Assembly (NCBI GenBank): GCA_963925495.1
Contig: CAWUST010000067.1
Location: forward strand, 1 to 30,832
Reading direction: 5' to 3'
Length of the DNA: 30,832 nt
Source of the DNA: UBA2108 sp963925495
Lineage (GTDB): Bacteria > Bacteroidota > Bacteroidia > Flavobacteriales_G > Salibacteraceae
Of this stretch, positions 16,751 through 24,900 are shown one piece after another; position 1 is the stretch's first letter, and the number at the start of each line of letters is the position of its first letter. Made by a program: the position numbers and the translations under genes. The notes beneath the pieces are model-generated. The model had not been told where the DNA came from. It searched no databases and saw only the letters and a program-made list of their open reading frames with translations.

Positions 16751-16963
16751 TTATTTTAGAGGTTTCAATAAATCCTCTAATCCGTTCAATCTTATTTCGT
16801 ACATAGTTTGAAGTAACATACCCATTTTACCCTTTGGGAAAGCACTTTCACGTGCCATCCATTCTAAATAAAAAGAAGGGATTTCACAAATAATGGTGTC
16901 TTTATATTTACCATAAGGCATTTTGGTTTTAGTTAGAAGCGGAAGTATTTCAGAATTCATCAT
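16751..16963 (-). CDS. DUF3820 family small protein
   Basis: This 70-residue cytoplasmic protein matches the DUF3820 pattern from end to end: MPYGKYKDTIICEIPSFYLE near residue 15, then WMARESAFPKGKMGMLLQTM and a final NGLEDLLKPL. The molecular function of the family is not established to my knowledge. Its ATG overlaps the stop of the YdeI/OmdA-like gene (ATGA), so the two are translated together. It ends 52 bases from the convergent stop of the large secreted protein gene, where a weak AGTTC/GAACT hairpin is the only terminator-like element. Confidence 0.85.
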   Translation of the reverse strand: MMNSEILPLLTKTKMPYGKYKDTIICEIPSFYLEWMARESAFPKGKMGMLLQTMYEIRLNGLEDLLKPLK

Positions 16964-17340
16964 TTCACTCGCTGGTTTATTTCTTTAAATTTTTCGTTCA
17001 AGGCTTTAAATTCCACTTTTCCATTGAACTCGTTTAAATGCTCTACTATTCCTAAAGATTTTCTAATTCTAGCTTCTTCATTTTTTAACTTTCCAACCAA
17101 AAAAATCAAGTTTCTTTGATTGCCAGGCGTAAGATTATGGAAATGGATATTAGCTTCCTCGTCTTGTTCCAACATGAGCGAAAACTCTTCTGGCATAGGC
17201 ACACCATATTTACTCGTTTCTAGTTCTATTTTTACATCTACCAACTCTCCTTCAGTTAGTTTTAATTTAGTGCGAATTTCAGAATTTAGAACCAAATAAC
17301 GCACAACCCCTTTGCTTTTTACCGAAACATGACTTTCCAT
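16960..17340 (-). CDS. YdeI/OmpD-associated (OmdA) family protein with DUF1905-like part
   Basis: I start this at ATG 17338-17340 (126 residues); a GTG 18 bases upstream (17358) is the alternative and adds six poorly conserved residues. The first half (VVRYLVLNSEIRTKLKLTEG, then VDVKIEL) is a small beta-barrel like DUF1905. The second (LTPGNQRNLIFLVGKLKNEE, ARIRKSLGIVEHL) is the helical C-terminal segment of YdeI/OmdA proteins, which have been called bacteriocin-protection proteins; that role is weakly supported. It has no signal peptide and is therefore cytoplasmic. It overlaps the DUF3820 gene by 4 bases. Confidence 0.8.
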   Translation of the reverse strand: MESHVSVKSKGVVRYLVLNSEIRTKLKLTEGELVDVKIELETSKYGVPMPEEFSLMLEQDEEANIHFHNLTPGNQRNLIFLVGKLKNEEARIRKSLGIVEHLNEFNGKVEFKALNEKFKEINQRVK

Positions 17341-17496
17341 TTTCTGGTTATAAGTCACTTATACTCTAGGGCTTTTTTTCTCCCCTAATTCAGGAGTTAA
17401 AGATTCAGGAATGAAAATAATAAAATACCAACCTAAACTTGAATCGTGTTTAGTTAATGGTGCTTTAAAATTTATATTCATTAAGCGACAAATAAA

Positions 17497-17853
17497 TTAC
17501 ATGCTTGGCAATCTTGGCGGTTCCATTTGGTGACTTCCATCACTAGGTTTTCTGTTCTTTTCTGAGCCATCGTATTCAAAAACTTTGCTTTTCGATTTAT
17601 CTTTTAGAATTCCTTCCTTGCTATAAATCAAATGGTATAGTCTTCTTTTTTTCTGAATATCAATTCTAAAAATAAGATCCCCTACTTTGTCCACTTTTTT
17701 AGCTGATTTTATTATTTCATATTTGGCATAATCAGAAACAATTTGTGTGGAAATAGTATCGAGAATTTCATTTGTTTTAATTTCCGTCCAGTTGCTTTGT
17801 GCAAAAGATTTAATAGACAGTGTAAGAATTGAAATAATAAAGAAGTATCGCAT
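17497..17853 (-). CDS. Small secreted hypothetical protein
   Basis: I do not recognise this 118-residue protein. It has a clear signal peptide (MRYFFIISILTLSIKSFAQ, cleavage near residue 19). The mature part is charged and mixed alpha/beta (SDYAKYEIIKSAKKVDKVGD, then IFRIDIQKKRRLYHLIYSKE), slightly recalling PepSY-like small periplasmic domains, with a Pro-rich end. The coding frame fits its neighbours in composition, and a -7 box (TACCTTCG) ends 5 bases before the ATG, which supports it being expressed. A 156-base gap separates it from the OmdA-like gene, and it is probably transcribed alone. Confidence 0.65.
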   Translation of the reverse strand: MRYFFIISILTLSIKSFAQSNWTEIKTNEILDTISTQIVSDYAKYEIIKSAKKVDKVGDLIFRIDIQKKRRLYHLIYSKEGILKDKSKSKVFEYDGSEKNRKPSDGSHQMEPPRLPSM

Positions 17854-17858
17854 TGCCG

Positions 17859-17866
17859 CGAAGGTA
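17859..17866 (-). promoter_or_regulatory. -7 box variant (TACCTTCG) next to a start codon
   Basis: This is a TAnnTTCG match, one base off TAnnTTTG, with 5 bases between it and the ATG at 17853 of the small secreted protein gene. Confidence 0.4.
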
Positions 17867-18042
17867 GTTTTTCTTGCTTTTATAACTCACCTTTGTGGTG
17901 AACTAGTTCAAATAAACATTAAAACAACTATTGTTTCCTTGGTATTTTAAGGCTTAATTATCTAGGATGTTTTCCCAAAACATTTCCTCTTTTTCACCAA
18001 TTGGATTTTTCGAAAATAAGTGTCTAAAAAAGGCCTTTAATG

Positions 18043-19896
18043 CTAAAACTCCAACTCGTCAACCAATTCAAAAGTAATTGGGTTTACCACTTCCATTTTA
18101 ATCTTTTTGCCAGCTACATGAAATAGAACAACCACATTCTGAGTGGAAAAATTACTTACCATGGCACTCCAAGGGGTTTTTTCCTGTGCATAATAAGGTG
18201 CACCTGCCGAGCCATTGTTAATTTGCCAAATAGATCGTTTTAATTCAATTTTATCCAGTGAGTATTCAGCAGGATAAATTGGTGTTGCATTACTTATAAA
18301 AGTTTTTGCATAATTATGTTCGTCTCCGGTGAGTAAAGCTTTCACTTTGGTGGATTGATTTACAAGAATTTCTAAGAGTTCATCTCTTCTCTCCAAAATT
18401 CCTTTGTCAACTGCTTTTCCAGCGATATATGGTCGCGGCTCATTATTTCCTTTGTACCACATGTCATCCGTTAAATGTCCTCCATTTGGAAAAAATGGCG
18501 TGTGTAAGCTCACAAAAACATGCTGTATCTCTTTATCATTTTCCAAATCTTGAATTTTCTTTTTTAACCAAGCCAATTGGTTATCCATTATATACCCGTG
18601 TAAGTTTCCTCCAGTTTTCGGATTGTTCCATAACATGGGTGCATACCAATAATTAGAATTGAGAACCACCACCTCCACATTGCCGTAAGAATAAGAGTAA
18701 ACCGTTTCTGAGTAATCCGGAAAATCAATTCGCTCTGGATTGGGATCGTATTTGTTTCCATCTTCTGACTTCAATTCACTTATCGGATTACAAAAATTAT
18801 CTGCAAATGCCTTCTCCGATGATTCAGTTTCAAATGGAAACTTGTCTACTGACACCCATTTTTTACCTGATTTATAAGTATTTACCAAGGCCTCGTGATT
18901 TCCCATTCCAATATAAACTGGTTTGTAATGTGAAAAGGGTTCCAAACTTCGTTTCCAATTGGCATATTGTAAATCCATTTCTTCTCGATTGGTTAAATAT
19001 CCATTAATCATATCGCCGGTAAATTGCATAAAAGCAACATTTCGCAATTTATTAAAAGCCATTATTCTATTCATAACATAAGCATTGGCACCATAAAGAT
19101 CGCGCTCTCCTCCTCCTTGCCCACTTCGTGAATCGCTGGCATAAGAAAAGGTAAATGGAGATTCACTTCCTCGATCTGGAGATGTTTTAAGTGAAAAAAC
19201 GCGGGACTGAATCTCCTCAAATTCATAGAGATAAGTGGTGTTAGGCCCTAAATTTTCCACTACTATTTCGTGCACCAATTTTTCAGAAGAAGCAATTATC
19301 TTATTGTTGATTCTTAAAGCTGTTTTTGCAGACTTATTCAAAACGATTCTCACAACTGTACTATTTGAAGTTAAGCGATGTAAAGTAGGCCCCTCAATAA
19401 TTGTGGGTTTTACCTCAAACTCTTTATCGTATTCAAATCCAATACGACCGTCATACAACAATGCTCCTTTTCGCGAAAGAACTCGATAAGCAACCAAACC
19501 GTGTTTAGACTTCTCCCAATTTACCATATCGTACTTGTTTTTAAGAGAAAGAATATCAATTTCCGCCCTACCCTTTCTGATAATAGCACTTAACTTAAAA
19601 TAAACAGGAATGGGATATTCCTCTTTTTTTATATTGATAAAGCCGTAGCAGATCTTTCCTGAAAATGTTGAGTCTTTAAAATCAAAAGAAAAGCCATTTT
19701 CAGTGCCGCTTGGTGCATTCACCATTTGTTTAAGCGAATACCCTTTTCCCCTTTGAATTTGAGAATAAATAGAACCGCCGTATTGGAAATAACTAAATGA
19801 ATCTGTGGTTTTTAAGTTGGTATAAACATCTGGTATTTTTTGGGCAAATGTCGCAATTACAAGAAAACTTAAACAGATAAAAGTGAAATATCGCAT
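18043..19896 (-). CDS. Secreted calcineurin-like metallophosphoesterase
   Basis: This 617-residue protein has a signal peptide (MRYFTFICLSFLVIATFAQ). Residues about 20-240 are beta-rich, with a fibronectin-like part (NLGPNTTYLYEFEEI) before the catalytic domain, as in purple acid phosphatases. The metallophosphoesterase motifs follow in order: FSYASDSR, GDMINGY, GMGNHEA, VSLHTPFFPNGG and LLTGDEHNY. The last has Asp where the usual GHxH has its first His. The enzyme would hydrolyse phosphate esters in the periplasm or at the surface; the substrate is unknown. There is no T9SS tail (the end is LVDELEF). The intergenic region shared with the divergent murB gene is 196 bases; a near-match to the -7 box (TAATTTTTG, one base too long) ends 3 bases before this ATG. 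Confidence 0.85.
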   Translation of the reverse strand: MRYFTFICLSFLVIATFAQKIPDVYTNLKTTDSFSYFQYGGSIYSQIQRGKGYSLKQMVNAPSGTENGFSFDFKDSTFSGKICYGFINIKKEEYPIPVYFKLSAIIRKGRAEIDILSLKNKYDMVNWEKSKHGLVAYRVLSRKGALLYDGRIGFEYDKEFEVKPTIIEGPTLHRLTSNSTVVRIVLNKSAKTALRINNKIIASSEKLVHEIVVENLGPNTTYLYEFEEIQSRVFSLKTSPDRGSESPFTFSYASDSRSGQGGGERDLYGANAYVMNRIMAFNKLRNVAFMQFTGDMINGYLTNREEMDLQYANWKRSLEPFSHYKPVYIGMGNHEALVNTYKSGKKWVSVDKFPFETESSEKAFADNFCNPISELKSEDGNKYDPNPERIDFPDYSETVYSYSYGNVEVVVLNSNYWYAPMLWNNPKTGGNLHGYIMDNQLAWLKKKIQDLENDKEIQHVFVSLHTPFFPNGGHLTDDMWYKGNNEPRPYIAGKAVDKGILERRDELLEILVNQSTKVKALLTGDEHNYAKTFISNATPIYPAEYSLDKIELKRSIWQINNGSAGAPYYAQEKTPWSAMVSNFSTQNVVVLFHVAGKKIKMEVVNPITFELVDELEF

Positions 19897-20080
19897 GTCA
19901 AAAATTAAGAATACAAGAATAGTATAAGAAATTACTAAAATCTAGAATTATTTTCGTTGGGCAACGATTTGAAATACGTAAAATCAAAAGTAAAATAAAC
20001 GATAATTTCAGACTGGTTTCTTAACATTGACCAAATGAAAACTAATCGCCAAAGCTGCAACATTTATTATTCTCTCCATT

Positions 20081-20088
20081 TACATTCG
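20081..20088 (+). promoter_or_regulatory. -7 box variant (TACATTCG) next to the murB start
   Basis: This is a TAnnTTCG match, one base off TAnnTTTG, ending 4 bases before the ATG at 20093. It predicts a leaderless or nearly leaderless murB mRNA. Confidence 0.45.
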
Positions 20089-20092
20089 TCTT

Positions 20093-21112
20093 ATGGTAAT
20101 AGATGATAATTTTGACCTAACTTCTTATAATTCATTTGGAATATCAGCTCGTTGCAAACACTTTTGTTCCATTTCCAATGAATCTGAATTAAAGGACTTA
20201 CTGCAAAATCCTCAATTTAATAAACTACCTAAACTTCCTCTTGGAGGTGGAAGTAACTTGCTTTTAACTCAGGATTATAATGGTCTAGTAATAAAAATAG
20301 ACATTAAAGGAATTGAAAAAACTAAGGAAGACGAGAACTACTATTACTTAAAAGTTGGAGCAGGAGAAAACTGGCATCAATTTGTATTGCATTGCATGGA
20401 CAATAATTGGGCTGGAGTAGAAAATCTTTCTCTAATTCCAGGTAATGTTGGAACCGCCCCATTGCAAAACATTGGCGCTTATGGCATAGAAATAAAAGAT
20501 GTAATTGACTCCGTTCAATATTACAATACTGAGAAACAAAAAGAAGTTGATTTAGAAGCTAAAGATTGTGAATTTGGTTATAGAACTAGTATTTTCAAAA
20601 CCACACTCAAAGGAAGTTCCTACATTACTTATGTAAATTTTAAACTACCAAAAAAACCAAATTTAAAAACCGAATACGGAGCTATTAAACAAGAATTAGA
20701 AAATAAAGGAATCCATTCGCCAACAATAAAAGACATTAGCAACGCTGTAATAGCAATAAGAAGCTCTAAATTACCTGATCCTCAAAAGATTGGAAATGCG
20801 GGTAGTTTTTTCAAAAATCCAGTTGTAACCGCAGAAGTTGCGCGAAAATTACTTGGGAAATATCCAGAGGCTCCAAATTATCTTGTTGGAGATAATGAAG
20901 TGAAAATTCCTGCAGGATGGCTGATTGAAACTGCTGGCTGGAAAGGAAAAACCTTTGGGGATTCTTTTGGAGTGCATAAAAACCAAGCCTTAGTTTTGGT
21001 CAATTATAAAAATGCTACAGGCAAACAGATTTATGATCTTTCACAAAATATTTTAGAAGATATAGAAACAAGATTTGGCATCTTGTTAGAACGTGAAGTA
21101 AATATCCTATAA
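20093..21112 (+). CDS. murB: UDP-N-acetylmuramate dehydrogenase MurB
   Basis: This 339-residue protein has the length and layout of the type I (E. coli-like) enzyme. FAD-binding segments are PLGGGSNLLL (49-58) and IPGNVGTAPLQNIGAYGIE (115-133). The catalytic residues are visible: Arg164 in GYRTSIFK, Ser238 in GNAGSFFKNP (the proton donor), and Glu334 in LLEREVNIL. The Tyr-containing loop that marks type I enzymes is present (FGYRTS). It reduces UDP-GlcNAc-enolpyruvate to UDP-MurNAc with NADPH in cytoplasmic peptidoglycan precursor synthesis. It is away from other mur genes and heads a two-gene rightward block with a DUF5686 gene 79 bases downstream that has its own promoter box. Confidence 0.96.
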   Translation: MVIDDNFDLTSYNSFGISARCKHFCSISNESELKDLLQNPQFNKLPKLPLGGGSNLLLTQDYNGLVIKIDIKGIEKTKEDENYYYLKVGAGENWHQFVLHCMDNNWAGVENLSLIPGNVGTAPLQNIGAYGIEIKDVIDSVQYYNTEKQKEVDLEAKDCEFGYRTSIFKTTLKGSSYITYVNFKLPKKPNLKTEYGAIKQELENKGIHSPTIKDISNAVIAIRSSKLPDPQKIGNAGSFFKNPVVTAEVARKLLGKYPEAPNYLVGDNEVKIPAGWLIETAGWKGKTFGDSFGVHKNQALVLVNYKNATGKQIYDLSQNILEDIETRFGILLEREVNIL

Positions 21113-21148
21113 ATGTCACATCAACAATGACTACTCGAATGAACACAA

Positions 21149-21156
21149 TACATTTG
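21149..21156 (+). promoter_or_regulatory. -7 box (TACATTTG) for the DUF5686 gene
   Basis: This is a perfect TAnnTTTG match, 35 bases before ATG 21192. A second, weaker box TACCTTGG (21170-21177) is nearer the start. Either would allow expression independent of murB. Confidence 0.5.
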
Positions 21157-21191
21157 AAGAGTGAAGCGTTACCTTGGTTTTTCAGTTAATT

Positions 21192-23681
21192 ATGAAACAA
21201 TTCTTTTTTTTAATTTCCACTCTTTTTAGCTTTTACTCTTTTTCACAGAATAGTGTAGAAGGTGAAATAAGAGATGCTATCACTAAAGATGTTTTACCCT
21301 TTGTTCATGTTATTGCCAATGAGAATGGAAGGGGCACAGCCACAAACATTGACGGTGAATTTACATTAGAATCCAATGGAAAAATTAGATTTATTCAGGT
21401 AAGTTATGTGGGTTACGAAAAGCAAACTTTCACTCCTAGATCCAGTGGCAAAAATGTAATTCTTCTAAAAAAAGTAAACTTCAGTTTAAGAGCTGTAAAT
21501 GTATATCCGGGCGAAAATCCAGCGCACGCTATCATCCAAAAAACGTATGCCAATAGCGACAAAAATAACCCCATGAAAAGTGGCGCTTTTGAGTACGATA
21601 CCTACATGAAAATGAAGGGCATAATTGATATGGATAGCGTTGCCCAATCAGACACTAATGACTTGGATAGTTTTAGCCGCGCGAAAAAGAAAAAGGGAAA
21701 AAAGAAAGCAACAAAAGAGGCGGTAATAAGTTTTTTAGAGACTTCGGATATTTTCATAATGGAAACGGTAACCCACAGAAAATTTAGACCACCAAATTTT
21801 TCGAAAGAAACCGTTATTGCAACCAAGATTTCTGGATTTAAAAACCCGAATTTTGGATTACTCACCTCCCAAATGGGCTCATTTACTTTTTATGACGAAA
21901 AGTTCGTTTTTGGAAACCGAGAGTATAAAAATCCTATATCAAAAAATAGCATTAACAAATACCTTTTTATTTTAGAAGACACAACCTTCAGTGGTCAGGA
22001 CTCTACATTTATTATTTCGTTTCGTCCTCGTCAAGGTAAAAAATTCGATGGTTTAAAAGGTCTTTTATATATAAATTCAAATGGCTATGCTCTTGAAAAT
22101 GTAATAGCAGAGCCCACGGAATATTTGGATGGTGTGAATGTGAGCTTGCAACAGAGTTATGAATTGGTAGAAGGCAAACGCTGGTTTCCGTCTGAAATTA
22201 AAACCGACTTTACCATGATGTTAGACACTATTGATACCAAGGTAAATTTTGTGGGTACCCTTCGTGGTTTTTTTCTAAACATAAAATTGGATCCCGTAAT
22301 CCCCAAAAAAGAATTTAGTCATATTGCTGTTGAAATTGACCCTATGGCATCTAAAAAGCCAGATTCGTTTTGGGAGGATCACAGAATTAGTGAACTCACA
22401 GAAAGAGAGAAAACTACCTATGTAAAAGTAGACAGCCTCAGCAAAGAGTTTAATATTGAACGTAATTTTTTTGTACTCAATAGTCTGTTGAGCAGTGTGG
22501 TTCCTTATAAATTCATTGACTTTGATTTAGATCGCGTATTTCGCTTTAACCGATACGAAGGATATGGTTTGGGACTTGGCATCCATACAAACGGAAAGTT
22601 ATCGAAGCATTTTAAGCTTGGTGGCTATTTCAATTACGGATTTGGGGACAAAACATGGAAATACGGTTGCGATTTCTCCTATTTACCTATAAAAGGAAAA
22701 GAACTAGAGTTTAATGCTTCCTACATTAAAGATGTAGTGGAAACTGGAGGAACAGAGTGGTACATAAAAACAAAATCTGGTTTTTCAAGCGCAGCTATGC
22801 GACCGTTTTTCATTAGTTTAAAAGATGAAAGAGAACGTTATCAATTTGGAACTCAGTTTCGGACTTTAAATTATTTACAAACCTTTTTATTTGCAAATTA
22901 CGACTTAAGAAAAACAATGGACAATTCGTTGTATTACAACGAATTAGTAGAAATACAAAATACACATACCACAGCTGAAATTGGAATCCATTTAAGATAT
23001 GCTTATGGTGAGTCTTACGTTCCAATAAATGGAAAAATCTATTCCAAAGGAACTAAATCTCCCATTTTTCACTTTAAATATACCCACGGAATTAGTGGAG
23101 TCAATTTAGGTGATATCGGGCCTGTTAGCCAATACGATTACAATAAAATTGATTTTAAAATTATTAAACTTTTCAAATGGAGAGCTTTAGGTAAATCTGC
23201 TGCTAGTCTTAATTTGGGATACTCAGATGCCAATTTGCCAAAAACATTTCTGTATAATGCCCCTGCAACTTATTACTCAGAACTTCCAATAGCAGTTGGT
23301 CAATCCTTTCAAACCATGAGGGCAAACGAGTACTTTGCCGAAAAGTATTCGCATTTATTTTTATCCCACACGTTTCCAAAAATAAATACCAAATTAAAAT
23401 GGTTTAAACCTACTCCGGTCATTTATCACAATATGGGAATTGGAGAACTTTCCGGAGCAAACAAGGATAAAAACTCGGCAATTCAAGATTATTCAAACGG
23501 TTACTTTGAATCAGGTGTTGGAATAAACAATCTTTATTCGGCCAATATGATTGGTTATGGAATTAGTGTAATGTATCGATATGGACCCGAATCATTACCC
23601 TATGAAATTGATAATTGGGCTATAAAATTTTCTTTTGGAATAAGTTTGGATTTTGGAGGAACTACAAGCCTAGAATTTTGA
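21192..23681 (+). CDS. DUF5686 outer-membrane protein with carboxypeptidase-like N-domain
   Basis: I start this at ATG 21192 (829 residues) because a signal peptide (MKQFFFLISTLFSFYSFSQ) begins there; the frame opens 18 bases earlier at ATG 21174 without adding anything. Residues about 20-95 are a carboxypeptidase regulatory-like beta-sandwich (VEGEIRDAITKDVLPFVHVI, NIDGEFTL, SYVGYEKQTF), the same kind of N-domain found in many SusC proteins. The rest is DUF5686: an alpha/beta part with a Lys-rich loop (KKKKGKKKATKEA) and a C-terminal beta-barrel-like half that ends in FGISLDFGGTTSLEF, with a terminal Phe as in outer-membrane barrels. Function is unknown. It is not a TonB receptor: no plug domain is seen. 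It converges on the MarC gene with only 5 bases between stops. Confidence 0.82.
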   Translation: MKQFFFLISTLFSFYSFSQNSVEGEIRDAITKDVLPFVHVIANENGRGTATNIDGEFTLESNGKIRFIQVSYVGYEKQTFTPRSSGKNVILLKKVNFSLRAVNVYPGENPAHAIIQKTYANSDKNNPMKSGAFEYDTYMKMKGIIDMDSVAQSDTNDLDSFSRAKKKKGKKKATKEAVISFLETSDIFIMETVTHRKFRPPNFSKETVIATKISGFKNPNFGLLTSQMGSFTFYDEKFVFGNREYKNPISKNSINKYLFILEDTTFSGQDSTFIISFRPRQGKKFDGLKGLLYINSNGYALENVIAEPTEYLDGVNVSLQQSYELVEGKRWFPSEIKTDFTMMLDTIDTKVNFVGTLRGFFLNIKLDPVIPKKEFSHIAVEIDPMASKKPDSFWEDHRISELTEREKTTYVKVDSLSKEFNIERNFFVLNSLLSSVVPYKFIDFDLDRVFRFNRYEGYGLGLGIHTNGKLSKHFKLGGYFNYGFGDKTWKYGCDFSYLPIKGKELEFNASYIKDVVETGGTEWYIKTKSGFSSAAMRPFFISLKDERERYQFGTQFRTLNYLQTFLFANYDLRKTMDNSLYYNELVEIQNTHTTAEIGIHLRYAYGESYVPINGKIYSKGTKSPIFHFKYTHGISGVNLGDIGPVSQYDYNKIDFKIIKLFKWRALGKSAASLNLGYSDANLPKTFLYNAPATYYSELPIAVGQSFQTMRANEYFAEKYSHLFLSHTFPKINTKLKWFKPTPVIYHNMGIGELSGANKDKNSAIQDYSNGYFESGVGINNLYSANMIGYGISVMYRYGPESLPYEIDNWAIKFSFGISLDFGGTTSLEF

Positions 23682-23686
23682 AAAAT

Positions 23687-24331
23687 CTAGTTTGCTGCCT
23701 GAATAATATCAATTAATACTGGTTTTAATCCACTAAAGAAAAACTCAACAGCAATAACCATAACTATCAAACCCATTAAGCGCATCATTACTTTATTGCC
23801 AGTATTTCCAATTACTTTTAATATTTTAGAAGAACTGAGCAGCACTAAATAGGTTATGAGTAAAACAAAAGCCATAACTGAAATCAATACAGCTTTTTCT
23901 GAATAATTACCCGTATCTCGCATTAAAACAATAGCGTTAGTAATTGCCCCTGGACCGCAAATCATAGGTATACCCAATGGAGTTACTGAAATATCGTTTA
24001 CATACTCCTTGACTTCGTCTCCAGTAACTTTAGTACTTGCCAAACGAGCCTGTAACATATCCATTCCCATAATAAAGAAGATAACCCCACCAACCATGCG
24101 AAGGCTATTTAAAGAAATGCCAAAAAAATCAAATAATAAATTACCGGAAAAAGCAAACAACAACAAAGTTAAAAATGCAACAAGAACAGCTTTCAGAGCA
24201 GTTTTTCCACGTTCATGTTCATTTAGTTGACCGGTCATGGTCATGAAAACTGGCATGGTTCCAAGTGGATTAATAAGAGTGAAAAAGCTAGTAAAAACTA
24301 GTATACCAAATGCCACTAAATCTCCGTTCAT
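23687..24331 (-). CDS. MarC-family integral membrane protein (NAAT transporter family)
   Basis: This 214-residue protein has six hydrophobic segments and the family signatures: FFTLINPLGTMPVFM near the N-terminus, FGISLNSLRMVGGVIFFIMG in the middle, and PLGIPMICGPGAITNAIVLM after it. Members of the MarC/NAAT family are inner-membrane proteins related to neutral amino acid transporters; the marC gene itself has no proven drug-efflux role. A substrate cannot be assigned. It is 62 bases downstream of a DUF5606 gene on the same strand and probably shares its transcript. Confidence 0.9.
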   Translation of the reverse strand: MNGDLVAFGILVFTSFFTLINPLGTMPVFMTMTGQLNEHERGKTALKAVLVAFLTLLLFAFSGNLLFDFFGISLNSLRMVGGVIFFIMGMDMLQARLASTKVTGDEVKEYVNDISVTPLGIPMICGPGAITNAIVLMRDTGNYSEKAVLISVMAFVLLITYLVLLSSSKILKVIGNTGNKVMMRLMGLIVMVIAVEFFFSGLKPVLIDIIQAAN

Positions 24332-24393
24332 AAGAGTGTAATTAGATATTTGAGAAAATTTGTTTTATTAATAAAACAGGAAGAACCTGCATT

Positions 24394-24852
24394 TTATTTA
24401 CCCTTTTCAGGCAAATCTTCTGCAACAACAGTTTCTGCTTTTTTCTTCTTAGGTTTTTCTTCCTTTTCAATTACAATTTTTCCTTTTTCTAAAAGAAGAT
24501 TGTACCATTTAAGAACTTTCTTAATATCGGAAGCATAAACACGTTCTTCATCATACTCTGGCACAATACCCAAAAAATAATCTCGGATTTCAGCACCTGA
24601 TGATTTGGGAGTTACACTGGTTGTCGCCCCGTTTTCCAATTTAAAAAATCGTGTAAAAATTTCAGCCAATGGAATGTCTTCATCTTCTCCGTAAATACTA
24701 ATTTCTTCCAAAGCGGAAATTTGTTGGTTGCTATAGGCCGGTATTCTTTTGCCGTCTAATAAAGACTCTACAACAACTCCATTTTTTGTTTGACCAACAA
24801 GTTCAAACAATCCACCTTTTCCACTTATTGATAATATTTTACTTAAATCCAT
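24394..24852 (-). CDS. DUF5606 family protein
   Basis: This 152-residue cytoplasmic protein matches DUF5606, a family of Bacteroidota. Its start MDLSKILSISGKGGLFELVG, the segment ISIYGEDEDIPLAEIF and the helical YFLGIVPEYDEERVYASDIK are typical. The last 25 residues are a Lys/Glu-rich tail (EKEEKPKKKKAETVV) that is probably disordered. Function is unknown. A perfect -7 box (TATATTTG) lies 17 bases before the ATG, and it probably heads a transcript with the MarC gene. Confidence 0.85.
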   Translation of the reverse strand: MDLSKILSISGKGGLFELVGQTKNGVVVESLLDGKRIPAYSNQQISALEEISIYGEDEDIPLAEIFTRFFKLENGATTSVTPKSSGAEIRDYFLGIVPEYDEERVYASDIKKVLKWYNLLLEKGKIVIEKEEKPKKKKAETVVAEDLPEKGK

Positions 24853-24869
24853 TTTTTGATATTAGAATG

Positions 24870-24877
24870 CAAATATA
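24870..24877 (-). promoter_or_regulatory. -7 box (TATATTTG) for the DUF5606 gene
   Basis: A perfect TAnnTTTG match, 17 bases before ATG 24852, in the 48-base gap after the subtilase gene. Confidence 0.5.
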
Positions 24878-24900
24878 ATTTTGAATCTCAGCATTTCGCA

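Noticed and set aside
18027..18040. Terminator after the phosphoesterase gene
   Set aside because: The AAAGGCCTTT palindrome has no loop, so it cannot form a normal terminator hairpin.
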